DNA of 35,277 bases from a virus: the IMG/VR virus record IMGVR_UViG_3300037584_003289, positions 1 through 35,277 of that record; one strand, given 5' to 3'. The translations under genes were made by a program, and so were the position numbers. The notes beneath the pieces are model-generated. The model ran no database searches, had not been told where the DNA came from, and saw only the letters and a list, made by a program, of their open reading frames with translations. This document shows positions 1-8,219 of the stretch, in pieces; position 1 is the stretch's first letter; every line of letters starts with the position of its first letter.

Positions 1-747
1 GACATTGCAATCTTGGCTGCTGGCGAAGATCCAATGTTGGCTATCCGTAATCAGTTAGCTGATGCAATCAACAAGTTGAACAACGCTCGTTTGTTCTCAC
101 AACTTGCTGGTTTATTCGGTACTGCTCTTGCAGGTAACGCACTTGACGTTGCAAAAGCTGGTACTGGTGCTGCTGAAGCAAACTTCTTGACAGCTTCTAC
201 TATTGCTAAAGCTCGCAACAAGTTGGGAGAGCGTGGTGAAGAGCCAGATCTATTGGTTGTTCATCCAGCAGTTGCTTACTACCTATATCAGGTAGGAATG
301 TTGACATTCTCAACAACTGCACTTTCAACTGGAACAGGCATCCAGTGGGGTGGCGGTGGCGTTGGCATCGGTGCTAAAGAAGTTGGTCAATTTGCTGGCT
401 GTAAAGTCATCGTTGACGAAGCTGTTAACACTGTTGCTCCTGGTTCTAGTGGTCATCAGACTGAGTACTACTGCTATCTATTGAAAGCAGGAACCATCAT
501 GGAAGGTGTTCAGCAAGATCTAAGAATTGAAGCTGATCGCAACATCTTGTCTAAGCAGAATGTACTTTCTGTTGACTATCACACTGCGTATCATGTAATG
601 GGTACTAAGTGGGTAGATGCTGGAGACAACCCAACCAATGCAAACTTAGCGACTGCTAATAAGTGGACTGCTACTTATAACGTTGATTTGATCCCTGCTG
701 TTCAGATCACAGTTAACACACCTCTCGATACAACTAATATCTCTTGA
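1..747 (+). CDS. Major capsid protein, 5'-truncated by the window edge
   Basis: The frame is open from base 1 with no start visible, so about 248 C-terminal residues are seen and the TTG at 13 is internal. The sequence has the layout of an HK97-fold phage capsid protein: a helix with the LLVVHPAVAYYL pattern, a glycine-rich loop (IQWGGGGVGIGA), then G-x-x-V-I-V-D-E (GCKVIVDEAVN), and a strand-rich C-terminus near MGTKWV. It would form the icosahedral shell. It is followed by a strong terminator and then the head-tail joining genes, as expected for a highly expressed capsid gene. Family placement is by pattern only; a capsid-like stabilising protein is a less likely alternative. Confidence 0.8.
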   Translation, partial: DIAILAAGEDPMLAIRNQLADAINKLNNARLFSQLAGLFGTALAGNALDVAKAGTGAAEANFLTASTIAKARNKLGERGEEPDLLVVHPAVAYYLYQVGMLTFSTTALSTGTGIQWGGGGVGIGAKEVGQFAGCKVIVDEAVNTVAPGSSGHQTEYYCYLLKAGTIMEGVQQDLRIEADRNILSKQNVLSVDYHTAYHVMGTKWVDAGDNPTNANLATANKWTATYNVDLIPAVQITVNTPLDTTNIS

Positions 748-777
748 TTTATAGTTGAATCACTAGGGAATGAGATA

Positions 778-809
778 AACCCTCACCATTTATTTGGTGG
801 GGGTTTTTT
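778..809 (+). terminator. Rho-independent terminator after the capsid gene
   Basis: A 10-bp stem (AACCCTCACC with GGTGGGGGTT, one G-U pair) closes an 8-base loop and runs into six T. It lies 31 bases after the capsid stop codon. It would separate abundant capsid mRNA from the joining genes downstream; partial read-through is likely, because no strong promoter follows. A TACAAT at 817-822 is a weak candidate -10 box. Confidence 0.88.
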
Positions 810-847
810 ATGACGCTACAATATAGAGGAAATGTATTTTAAGGATT

Positions 848-1378
848 GTGGCTGCAACAATAATTGCCACGTTGAAGTCTGCAACAGCTAATAGCTATGT
901 GACTTTAGCTGAAGCAAACACTTATTTTGAAACCGTCCCAGATTCAACGACTTGGGATAATAAGACCGATGATCAAAAGAATCGAGCATTAATATCTGCT
1001 ACGAGATGGATTGATAGTCTTAATTTCTATGGTGATCGTTGTGATGACGGGCAAGCATTAAAATGGCCTAGAAATAACTATGAAGTTGATAATGTAGAAC
1101 TTGCTTGTACTGCGACTCCTGCAAGTATTAAATATGCACAATATGAATTAGCAGTAGCATTAGCGAATGAAACTGATGCGATGACTGGTAATAAAGGTAC
1201 TGACGGAACTTATGAAGAAGTAAAACTAGGAGATTTAGAAGTTAAATACAACACTGATAGTCAGGGTGTTGGAACGATTAACAATGTATTTGACGTTTAT
1301 CCTTGGTTACAGAGTTACTTAGGTGCTTATTGTCTTGGTGGTTCTGGTAGTTACCAAGTTCGAGTAGTTAGAGGTTAA
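848..1378 (+). CDS. Head-tail connector (adaptor) protein, DnaT-like family
   Basis: A 176-residue protein starting at GTG with AAGGATT just upstream. The N-terminus contains ANSYVTLAEANTYF, followed by a tryptophan/arginine helix (ATRWIDSLNFYG) and LKWPRNN. This arrangement is typical of the phage family often labelled putative DnaT-like ssDNA-binding protein, which by position is a portal/head adaptor. It sits directly after the capsid gene and before the other joining genes, supporting a structural role at the neck rather than replication. Confidence 0.65.
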   Translation: MAATIIATLKSATANSYVTLAEANTYFETVPDSTTWDNKTDDQKNRALISATRWIDSLNFYGDRCDDGQALKWPRNNYEVDNVELACTATPASIKYAQYELAVALANETDAMTGNKGTDGTYEEVKLGDLEVKYNTDSQGVGTINNVFDVYPWLQSYLGAYCLGGSGSYQVRVVRG

Positions 1379-1380
1379 TT

Positions 1381-1767
1381 ATGGCAGGAGCATTAGACAC
1401 AGCATTTAAAGCAATCGCCAAGCAGGTCGTATCTGATCTTGGAACAGCCTTAGATACCACAATCACATATTCCGCTATCTCAAAAGGTAGCTATAACGTA
1501 GCCGCAGGTAAGCAATTAACTGCAACTACCACCTATTCCGATATAAAAGTACCTGTTGAGTTTATAAAATCAGAAGAGGATGGTGGTAGAGAATCAAGAA
1601 GCGCAAAGTTATACATAACACCCAACTTAATAGGAGATCACCAACCTACGTTTGAAGATGAAGTGACATTGACTTATGCGGGCGCAAACCAAACAGCTCA
1701 AATCGTAGATATAGACACAAAAAGAGGTGGTCAGGTTTATTTATACACAGTAATGGTGAGGTTCTAA
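1381..1767 (+). CDS. Putative head-closure/neck protein
   Basis: A 128-residue protein lying 2 bases after the adaptor gene and sharing one base with the next (TAATG). It has an N-terminal helix, then beta-rich sequence with the motif EDEVTLTYAG and a C-terminal VYLYTVMVRF strand. These features suit the small barrel proteins that close the head or join head and tail. No catalytic motif is seen. The function rests mainly on gene order between adaptor and tail terminator. Confidence 0.5.
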   Translation: MAGALDTAFKAIAKQVVSDLGTALDTTITYSAISKGSYNVAAGKQLTATTTYSDIKVPVEFIKSEEDGGRESRSAKLYITPNLIGDHQPTFEDEVTLTYAGANQTAQIVDIDTKRGGQVYLYTVMVRF

Positions 1768-2363
1768 TGGCTAGAAGAGCAGCAAAATCTAGAAGGGCTA
1801 ACCAGCGATCTTACACAGAGATGAAAGCCGATGAGTTCGGAAAGGCAATACGAGAAGAGTTTGGAGAAACAATAGATTTTCAATTAAACGGATTCGTTAA
1901 AGCTGTAGTTGCAGATCTAACAACCAGCTACGCAAAAAAGGGCGTAAGTCCAGTATTAACGGGGTTTTTTGCTTCTAGCTGGAAAGCTGATATTAATAGA
2001 ATTGCTAGAACAGACACACCAAAGGGAACTGAGTGGGAAAAGATAAAATACAGGCATAATAGAGACGCAAAGCTGCTCCCTGGTTACAGACCTTTAATTA
2101 AACAAAGACACCCTGTTCCCAATATTTTTAGTCGGGAAAAAACTGTATTTATAGGTAATACAACAAAGTATGCTCCTTACGCAGTTGTATCTAAAAAATC
2201 TAAGATAAACGCTTACTTACAAGGTGGTGGTGTAGGGGGTGACTCTATGACAACCAAGATAGAGAGGTTTTTCTCCGATAAGGGACCAGATATTAGACTC
2301 GGTGGATCGTCTACAGCAATACCGAATAGCACTGACAGACGTATCAGCTACACTAAATTATGA
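1767..2363 (+). CDS. Neck/tail-completion protein, HK97 gp10-like
   Basis: A 198-residue basic protein, with a lysine/arginine-rich N-terminus. The core has the pattern of HK97 gp10-like proteins: LTGFFASSW followed later by VFIGNTTKYAPYAVVSKKS (compare TG-x-L-x-x-S-W, then I-x-N-x-x-x-Y-A-x-Y in the family). Such proteins act at the head-tail junction. It overlaps the upstream gene by one base and the downstream gene by four (ATGA), so translation is probably coupled through the neck operon. Confidence 0.6.
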   Translation: MARRAAKSRRANQRSYTEMKADEFGKAIREEFGETIDFQLNGFVKAVVADLTTSYAKKGVSPVLTGFFASSWKADINRIARTDTPKGTEWEKIKYRHNRDAKLLPGYRPLIKQRHPVPNIFSREKTVFIGNTTKYAPYAVVSKKSKINAYLQGGGVGGDSMTTKIERFFSDKGPDIRLGGSSTAIPNSTDRRISYTKL

Positions 2364-2788
2364 CCTTAGTTAAAGTCAGAGCCGCCTTAGAGAAATCCAT
2401 CACAGATGAGATTTTAGCGGTCAAACCCAGTGTAAAAGTTGTCTATGACAACGTGGCTTTCACAACTCCGAGTAAATCATTGGAGTATGTCGTAGTTTCA
2501 GTCAATTTTGGACAAGCAACAAAACAAAACCAAGGTGCTGCTACAGCTTTTTATTCTGGCTTCGTTCAATGTGATGTTTACGTTCCAAAAGGTAAAGGAA
2601 CATCAAGAATGGCAGCAATAAGCGAATCAGTCATAACAGGAATGACGGCTGTGAATGAATCAACTTATGCTGATGTGTATTCCTGTAAACCACGCACATT
2701 AGATGTTGTTGGCCCTGGTCCTATAGACAATGATCAGGAATCACATTTCTTAGGTGTAATATCTTGTCAGTTTTCAGCAAGTACCTAG
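2360..2788 (+). CDS. Tail terminator protein
   Basis: A 142-residue protein whose order and size match lambda gpU-like/DUF4128 tail terminators, which cap the tail tube and set its end. Visible features are an N-terminal helix (LVKVRAALEKSITDEIL), a central strand (YVVVSVNFGQA), and a C-terminal LGVISCQFSAS strand. It lies between the neck protein and the tail chaperone. No separate tube (major tail) protein gene is seen between it and the chaperone, which is unusual; the tube protein may be encoded outside this window. Confidence 0.5.
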   Translation: MTLVKVRAALEKSITDEILAVKPSVKVVYDNVAFTTPSKSLEYVVVSVNFGQATKQNQGAATAFYSGFVQCDVYVPKGKGTSRMAAISESVITGMTAVNESTYADVYSCKPRTLDVVGPGPIDNDQESHFLGVISCQFSAST

Positions 2789-2818
2789 TATAGTAATAAT
2801 CTAGCAACTACACTATTT

Positions 2819-3175
2819 ATGACCAGAGCTATAGAACTACTAAAGGGCAGCTTCGGAGTTAGCCAACTCTATCAGCACAAAGTAGTAAAGGACGGAGAAG
2901 TAGTTCTTGAAATATACTGGAACCCCTTAACTATTGCAGAAAGAGAATCCATCCAGAAGAAGACAGGTAATGATGATGCAAACGCTTTTGCATTGTCCCT
3001 AATGATTCAAAAAGCCTTAGATGCTAAAGGTAAAAGATTATTTGCTGATGGAGATAGAGCAACTCTTCGCAGAGAAGTTGAAGCTGCTGTTCTGCAAGAA
3101 ATCCAGTTAGCGATGCTTGAATCTGGAACAGATAAGGAGGTCGAAGACGCTAAAGCGGATCTAAAAAGCGAATAA
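2819..3175 (+). CDS. Tail assembly chaperone, short form (gpG-like)
   Basis: A 118-residue, mostly helical acidic/basic protein directly upstream of the tape-measure gene, the position of lambda gpG. It contains EIYWNPLTIAERESIQ and an Ala-rich C-terminus ending in ADLKSE. No clear Shine-Dalgarno sequence precedes the ATG. The reading frame ends just where a second helical frame opens, so this is probably the short product of a G/GT frameshift pair; the two forms would coat the tape measure during tail assembly. Confidence 0.65.
   Translation: MTRAIELLKGSFGVSQLYQHKVVKDGEVVLEIYWNPLTIAERESIQKKTGNDDANAFALSLMIQKALDAKGKRLFADGDRATLRREVEAAVLQEIQLAMLESGTDKEVEDAKADLKSE
3164..3170 (+). promoter_or_regulatory. 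Candidate +1 ribosomal frameshift site in the tail chaperone
   Basis: In the zero frame the codons are CTA AAA AGC GAA TAA. Lysyl-tRNA on AAA (3164-3166) can re-pair perfectly one base forward on AAA (3165-3167). The ribosome would then read GCG AAT AAA CTT TGG into the T-like frame. The +1 frame has its own stop at 3162-3164, so the slip must occur in this short span before the zero-frame stop at 3173. Confidence 0.45.
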
Positions 3176-3359
3176 ACTTTGGTACTTTATGTTCTCCCTA
3201 GCTAAAGAGTTAGGGATGACTGTTTCTCAATTAACAAACGAATTAACGATAGAAGAAGTAATTGGTTGGTCCGCATATTTCTCATTAAAAGCAGACGAAG
3301 AAGAAAAAGATAGAGATAAAGTTCACCGAGCTGCTGCTACTAGACAACAAACAAGGTAA
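3168..3359 (+). CDS. T-like extension of the tail assembly chaperone (frameshift product)
   Basis: A 63-residue open frame in +1 relative to the chaperone. It reads ANKLWYFMFSLAKELGMTV, then LTIEEVIGWSAYFSLKADEE, and ends with charged residues. Patterns of the type L-x-x-x-LG-x-T-x-x-x-L and E-x-x-x-W-x-A-Y-F are typical of the T part of GT chaperones. The fusion would be about 179 residues. An internal ATG at 3189 would give a separate 56-residue protein, but the upstream hydrophobic LWYF stretch and conserved gene order favour frameshifting. Confidence 0.55.
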   Translation, partial: ANKLWYFMFSLAKELGMTVSQLTNELTIEEVIGWSAYFSLKADEEEKDRDKVHRAAATRQQTR

Positions 3360-3389
3360 ACTAAGCGAAGTTCCTTGGATTAAATAGGA

Positions 3390-6083
3390 GTGGCTGCTGA
3401 CTATACCAGGACGATTGTATTTAAGGTCGAAGACCAGGCGATAAAACGTGCAACAAATCAGATAGTCACCAGTTTAAAAAGGATAGAGACTGTTTTAGAG
3501 AAGATACATCAAAAAGGGTTTAGTAAAATAGCTGCTGATGCAGACAAGGTAGCTTCGGGTATAGATAAAGCTACGGCTGCACTAAATAAGTACAATAAAG
3601 AACTGGAACGTGCCCAAAAGCAGAAAGCTCTTCCAGCCGCTAAGGAATTAATTGAGCCAGGAGCAACTAAGCAACCAGGAAGAGTAAGAAGAGTAGGGAT
3701 GTCTGTAGAAAGAGCAGTAGGTCGTGTGGCTGGTACTGTTGGGATTGCTGGAGGAGCTGGTCTAACTGCTTATGTAGCAGCTATAAGGGCGGTAAATGTA
3801 TCAGTAAATAAAGCTATAAGTCTTTCACCAAAATTTGCAAATTTCTTAGGACTTGTCGAGCAGAAAACAAACGGACTAACTATAGCTACAAATGTACTTA
3901 GAGATGCGTACAGTCATCATCCTGTGGTTTCGGGAGTAATAACTGCGGCTTTAATTGCTCTAGGTATAGATTTTAAAAAGGCAACCACAGCAGCAATGTG
4001 GTTTGGACGTGTTGCTGAAAAAATATCTCGACCTGTAAGAAAACTAGCTCTAGACTTTAACCCTGTAGAAGCGGCACTGAACAGGATAACTGGACAAGCA
4101 CGTATAACGTCTAAGGCATTAATGGGTTTAGGGGGTGTCAAATTTAATCCTATTGACTCTCTTTTTCCTATTGATGCTAGTAAAAGGACTATTGATGTTA
4201 CCCCTATAGAGGGGGGTGAGAGTGGTAGGGGTTACGCAAAAATGGTTGAAAAAATCAGGTTTGGTGAAGCGCAAATGGCAAGGGGTAATGATTTAAGGCA
4301 GAAGTTAGGTATGCGTGGTCGAATCAGTGCAAATGTAGGGGCAAGCCGTAGATCTAGAGCTGCTAGTGGTTTTGCTGACTGGGAAATAGATAGAAAAGGT
4401 ATTAAGACTGCCAGTGCAAGAGATACAATTATGAAATCTATAGAGAGAAAGAATAGAAGGTTAGTTCAGCAAGGTAAGGAAAAACTTAAGACAGAAAGGT
4501 TGATAAATAAGGAGATGCGGAAACAACTAGGAATAGATAAGAAATTGGGCAAGATGTTTACAGATAGAGCAAGGAGAGATAGAAGGAGAGAAGCAAGAAT
4601 TAGGCTTGCAGGTAAGAAGATGGGTATGAATAGGCTGGATTCTAAAGGGGCAGAAAGCTTGATGCTCGGAGCAGGTTTCCCCATGTTATTCGGTGGGGGA
4701 GTTGGCGCAGTTGGTGGTGGTGTAGGAGGTGCATTACTAGGAAATATGATGGGAATGGGTGGCTTCGGAACCCAAATTATCGGTAGTGCTTTAGGTACTC
4801 AACTCGAATTACTACATAGCCGTGTTGTTGCCATAGGAAATGCAACTCAAACACTTAACCTCGACAAACTAGAAGAATCAGGCATACGAGTTAATGCTCA
4901 ATTAGAACTTCAAATAAACAGATTGAAAAAGGTAGGTAAATTCAAAGAAGCTGAAAAACTATTGGAAAGAAAGGTATCTCAGACAACAGGGTCAGTCGGA
5001 ACAACAAATAAAGATATAGCTAATAACGTAGCGATGCTCACAAATGTATGGGACAGCTTGTTAGCAGCAGTAGGAACAACAATAGGAATACTAGCGGCTC
5101 CGTTTGTAACAGCTTTAGCTGCAATTCTTAAGTTAGTACAAATGTTAGTTGTAGGTGTGAACGTGATACTTAGTTCGGTTGCATGGTTAATCAAGAAAAC
5201 AGTAGAGCTAATAGCTTATTTACCAGGAGGACAGAAAATATTAAATGAAATAGAGACGGCAATGAAAAACATGAACGGTGCTTTGGATGATATGGCTGTT
5301 AAATGGGGAACATGGACAGACAAGATGAAGGAAGATAGAGACACACTATTAGAGAAAATAGAGTTAGGAGATAAAGAAGCCCTTATCCAAGCTGATATAA
5401 GAGCTGCCGTAGCTGAACAGGGTATAGAGAAGCTAAAACAAATTGAATACGCCGTTAGAGTGCTACACGCTACAAGAGATCAATACGATGAAGTCAAGAG
5501 AACAAGAGAAGCCTATAAAGCTATGGGTGCAACGATTAAAGACGGCATCGTAGATTCTCTAGAAGCAGCAATATTAAAGACAAAGAGTTTAGGAGATGTA
5601 GCGAGAAATGTATTTAGAATGATGGCTTCTCAGTTGTTAAAAATGGGAGTCAACTCCGCTTTGACAGGCATGTTTGGAGGAACAGGATTTGGCAATTTCT
5701 TGGGATTGGGAAGTAAAATTACCTCTAAAACAGGTATAGAAGAATCTGTTTTAAATAATATATATGTAGATCCACTGTCTGATGAATTCGGAGAATTATA
5801 TCCAGCAGAGGACGCACTAGCAGCAGGGGGTCCAGTTAAAGGAGGATCGTCTTACCTTGTAGGAGAAAAAGGCCCAGAATTATTTGTTCCAGGTTCTAGC
5901 GGTAATATCATTCCAAATCATGCAATGGGAGGATCAAATGTAGTTATTAATGTAGATGCTTCTGGTTCGTCAGTTGAAGGAGATGCAGGGCAAGCTGAAC
6001 AACTTGGAAGTATGCTGGCAGCAGCAGTTCAAGCTGAAATTGCTAATCAGCAACGACCAGGAGGGCTTTTAGCAAATAGATAA
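3390..6083 (+). CDS. Tail tape measure protein
   Basis: An 897-residue protein and the first large tail gene, so it should fix tail length and help DNA entry. It has an N-terminal coiled-coil region. Several hydrophobic stretches follow near residues 105-145, 425-470 and 550-610, rich in Gly, Ala and Val, as in tape measures that reach the host membrane. The C-terminus has the diagnostic GG-x-V-x-GG-x-x-YLVGEKGPELF-x-P pattern, followed by GNIIPNHAM. The GTG start has GGAG too close to be ideal. An upstream in-frame stop at 3381 limits other choices. Confidence 0.9.
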   Translation: MAADYTRTIVFKVEDQAIKRATNQIVTSLKRIETVLEKIHQKGFSKIAADADKVASGIDKATAALNKYNKELERAQKQKALPAAKELIEPGATKQPGRVRRVGMSVERAVGRVAGTVGIAGGAGLTAYVAAIRAVNVSVNKAISLSPKFANFLGLVEQKTNGLTIATNVLRDAYSHHPVVSGVITAALIALGIDFKKATTAAMWFGRVAEKISRPVRKLALDFNPVEAALNRITGQARITSKALMGLGGVKFNPIDSLFPIDASKRTIDVTPIEGGESGRGYAKMVEKIRFGEAQMARGNDLRQKLGMRGRISANVGASRRSRAASGFADWEIDRKGIKTASARDTIMKSIERKNRRLVQQGKEKLKTERLINKEMRKQLGIDKKLGKMFTDRARRDRRREARIRLAGKKMGMNRLDSKGAESLMLGAGFPMLFGGGVGAVGGGVGGALLGNMMGMGGFGTQIIGSALGTQLELLHSRVVAIGNATQTLNLDKLEESGIRVNAQLELQINRLKKVGKFKEAEKLLERKVSQTTGSVGTTNKDIANNVAMLTNVWDSLLAAVGTTIGILAAPFVTALAAILKLVQMLVVGVNVILSSVAWLIKKTVELIAYLPGGQKILNEIETAMKNMNGALDDMAVKWGTWTDKMKEDRDTLLEKIELGDKEALIQADIRAAVAEQGIEKLKQIEYAVRVLHATRDQYDEVKRTREAYKAMGATIKDGIVDSLEAAILKTKSLGDVARNVFRMMASQLLKMGVNSALTGMFGGTGFGNFLGLGSKITSKTGIEESVLNNIYVDPLSDEFGELYPAEDALAAGGPVKGGSSYLVGEKGPELFVPGSSGNIIPNHAMGGSNVVINVDASGSSVEGDAGQAEQLGSMLAAAVQAEIANQQRPGGLLANR

Positions 6084-6430
6084 TGGCAACATTTCCAACA
6101 AGTCCTGCTCCCTCGTATGGAGCGAACCAAAGAAATAACCCTAAAACCCGTGTTAGTAGCATGGGTGATGGGTATGAAATCAGAGTAAACGTAGGATTAA
6201 ACCAAAATCCAAAACAATGGGCTTTGCGTTGGCAAAATATCAGTGAAACCGATGCAGATACAATTTCCGCTTTCTTAGATAACAGAGCTTTAGATGGAGC
6301 AAGCTTTACTTGGACACCTCCTGACACTACGACTTCTTATAAATGGGTGTGCGCTAGTTGGACAAAATCAATACCTTACCTAAACCGAGCTACTATAAGT
6401 GCAACATTTAGACAGGTCTTTGAAGCATGA
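6083..6430 (+). CDS. M: Minor tail protein, lambda gpM family
   Basis: A 115-residue tail-tip protein. It shows the gpM-family layout: FPTSPAPSYGA near the N-terminus, R-x-x-x-MGDGYE-x-R, a Trp-rich centre (QWALRWQNIS), FTWTPP, and a C-terminal ATISATFRQVFEA. It overlaps the tape-measure stop by one base and the next start by four. The lambda order M-L-K-I-J is kept here, with one inserted gene between M and L. Confidence 0.85.
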   Translation: MATFPTSPAPSYGANQRNNPKTRVSSMGDGYEIRVNVGLNQNPKQWALRWQNISETDADTISAFLDNRALDGASFTWTPPDTTTSYKWVCASWTKSIPYLNRATISATFRQVFEA

Positions 6431-6849
6431 GTACCATTGTCACTAGAGCTGGCAAAGGCTCACCATTAACTCATACAGAAGTTGATGCTAATTTCACAAA
6501 TTTAAACACTGACAAAGCTGGTTATATTACTGGTGACGGTGGAACAGTAACTCAAGCTAGTTCAAAATCGACTACGGTTACACTTAACAAAAAATGTGGA
6601 ACAGTCACAATGAATGGAGCTGCTTTAGCGGCTGATGCCATTGTTTCTTTTACTCTTACAAATTCAACAATTGCGGCAACTGACGTTGTTGTTTTAAACC
6701 ATGCTTCTGGTGGTACAGCAGGAAAGTATGCTTTAAACGCACAAGCAGCAGCAGGTTCAGCTTCAATTAATGTGACTAACATTTCAGCAGGATCATTGAG
6801 TGAAGCAATTGTTATTCGTTTCGCTGTTATTAAAGCTGTAACTGCATAA
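6427..6849 (+). CDS. Tail-associated beta-rich protein (fibre or decoration type)
   Basis: A 140-residue protein inserted between the M- and L-like genes. The N-terminus (RAGKGSPLTHTEVDANFTNLN) is the short attachment motif common at the start of phage tail-fibre proteins. The rest is a beta-rich Ser/Thr/Ala domain containing LNKKCGTVTMN, LTNSTIAATDVVV and SEAIVIRFAVIKA. I infer a tail-tip decoration or side-fibre protein. The specific binding target cannot be read from the sequence. Confidence 0.55.
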   Translation: MSTIVTRAGKGSPLTHTEVDANFTNLNTDKAGYITGDGGTVTQASSKSTTVTLNKKCGTVTMNGAALAADAIVSFTLTNSTIAATDVVVLNHASGGTAGKYALNAQAAAGSASINVTNISAGSLSEAIVIRFAVIKAVTA

Positions 6850-6853
6850 ATCA

Positions 6854-7498
6854 ATGCTGTATTGCGTTGTTAATTACTGGGTCGCTGACTACGCAGAAGG
6901 CGAAGGTGAATTTAACTTGCAAAGAACTTTGCAAGGATCTGATGCTAAAACAATTGTTGAGTTATTTGATTTTGAATTAAATACCGCCCAACATGGTTCG
7001 ACAACGACATATAGATTTACTAATACAAAAAATGAGTTAGGTAACGACATTGTATGGCAAGGGAATACTTATACTGCAATACCATTAAAAGCAGAAGGAT
7101 ATGAAGCAACAGGTAAAGGAACATTACCTAGACCCAGCATCTCAGTTGCGAATCTTAATGGTACGTTTACGACAATATTGGCTTTATTAAATGTTGATGC
7201 TGATGGTAATGCTTTGCCTCGTAATACCATAACTTTAGAGGGGTGTAAAGTTACTAGAACTCGTACTCTATCTAAGTATTTAGATGCTGTTAATTTTACT
7301 GGTGGATCAAATAGTGATGCCGATCCAACAAGTTATTTTAGACCGAGAGATATTTATTTTATAGACCGAAAATCAATGGAAAATAGAGATGTTATTTCAT
7401 ACGAAATGTGTAGTGCATTTGATTTAGCTGGAGTAAGATTGCCAAAACGACAGATATTGCCTGATGACTTCCCTGGAGTCGGTACGTTCAGTTATTAA
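6854..7498 (+). CDS. L: Minor tail protein, lambda gpL family, short C-terminus
   Basis: A 214-residue protein. The family core is clear: TIVELFDFELNTA, DIVWQGNTYTAIPLKAEGYE, GTLPRPSISVANLNG, and a C-terminal SAFDLAGVRLPKRQI. It should sit in the tail-tip complex with M, K, I and J. Lambda-type L proteins continue past LP-x-R with a Cys-containing segment tied to an iron-sulphur cluster. Here the chain stops 16 residues after RLPKR with no such cysteines. The gene overlaps K by 35 bases. An upstream leader (CVVNYWVADY) makes the exact start uncertain. Confidence 0.8.
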   Translation: MLYCVVNYWVADYAEGEGEFNLQRTLQGSDAKTIVELFDFELNTAQHGSTTTYRFTNTKNELGNDIVWQGNTYTAIPLKAEGYEATGKGTLPRPSISVANLNGTFTTILALLNVDADGNALPRNTITLEGCKVTRTRTLSKYLDAVNFTGGSNSDADPTSYFRPRDIYFIDRKSMENRDVISYEMCSAFDLAGVRLPKRQILPDDFPGVGTFSY

Positions 7499-8219
7499 CT
7501 GGAAACATACAGCGTTAGAAGCAGCAAAAGAAGCTGACCCGAAGGAAGCCTGTGGCCTTTTGTTGTTAGTTAAAGGAAAGAAAAAATATTGGCCTTGTAA
7601 AAACGTTGCTAAATATCCTGAACAGATGTTTCAGATTGCTGCAATTGATTATGCAAGAGCAGAAGAGAGAGGAGAAATCCTAGCGATTGTTCATAGTCAT
7701 CCTGTATCCGCACCAGAACCGTCTGAGGCAGACAAAGTTGCTGCTAGTAAAGGAAAGATCCCGTGGTATATCGTTAATCCTAGAATGGAGAAATGGAGTA
7801 CATACAATCCTTCTGGAGTTTATATCTCACCTTTATTATCGAGACAATGGGTTTGGGCAGTACAAGATTGCTGGACTCTCGCACGAGATTGGTACAAACA
7901 GGAAGGATTAGAGTTAAGAGATTGGGATAGACCAGACGATCCAGAGCAATTTATCAATGCTCCCATGTTCGATGGAGCGTATGAAGCAACAGGGTTTAGG
8001 TTGCTAAAGGATGAGAAATTAATGAAGGGTGATCTGTTATTAATGTCGATTGGATCGTCTGGATTAAACCATTGTGCTGTGTATTTAGGGGATGGAAATG
8101 TATTGCATCATCTTCAGAATCGTCTGAGTTGTAGAGATTGTTATGGGGATTGGTTACAATCAAGTACAGGTAAGAAATTAAGGCATGAGAACAGTAAAGC
8201 TATATGGGGAACTGGCTGA
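7464..8219 (+). CDS. K: Tail tip assembly protein with JAMM and NlpC/P60 domains (gpK)
   Basis: A 251-residue two-domain protein. The N-terminal Mov34/MPN domain has Glu28 (PKEACG) and the JAMM zinc motif HSHPVSAPEPSEAD (His77, His79, Ser87, Asp90). The C-terminal NlpC/P60 peptidase domain has Cys136 in QDCWTLARDWY and His203 in LNHCAVYLGDG. It is required for tail-tip assembly in lambda-like phages; the second domain may cut peptidoglycan during entry. Both catalytic sets look intact. It overlaps L by 35 bases and I by 35 bases. Confidence 0.9.
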   Translation: MTSLESVRSVINWKHTALEAAKEADPKEACGLLLLVKGKKKYWPCKNVAKYPEQMFQIAAIDYARAEERGEILAIVHSHPVSAPEPSEADKVAASKGKIPWYIVNPRMEKWSTYNPSGVYISPLLSRQWVWAVQDCWTLARDWYKQEGLELRDWDRPDDPEQFINAPMFDGAYEATGFRLLKDEKLMKGDLLLMSIGSSGLNHCAVYLGDGNVLHHLQNRLSCRDCYGDWLQSSTGKKLRHENSKAIWGTG

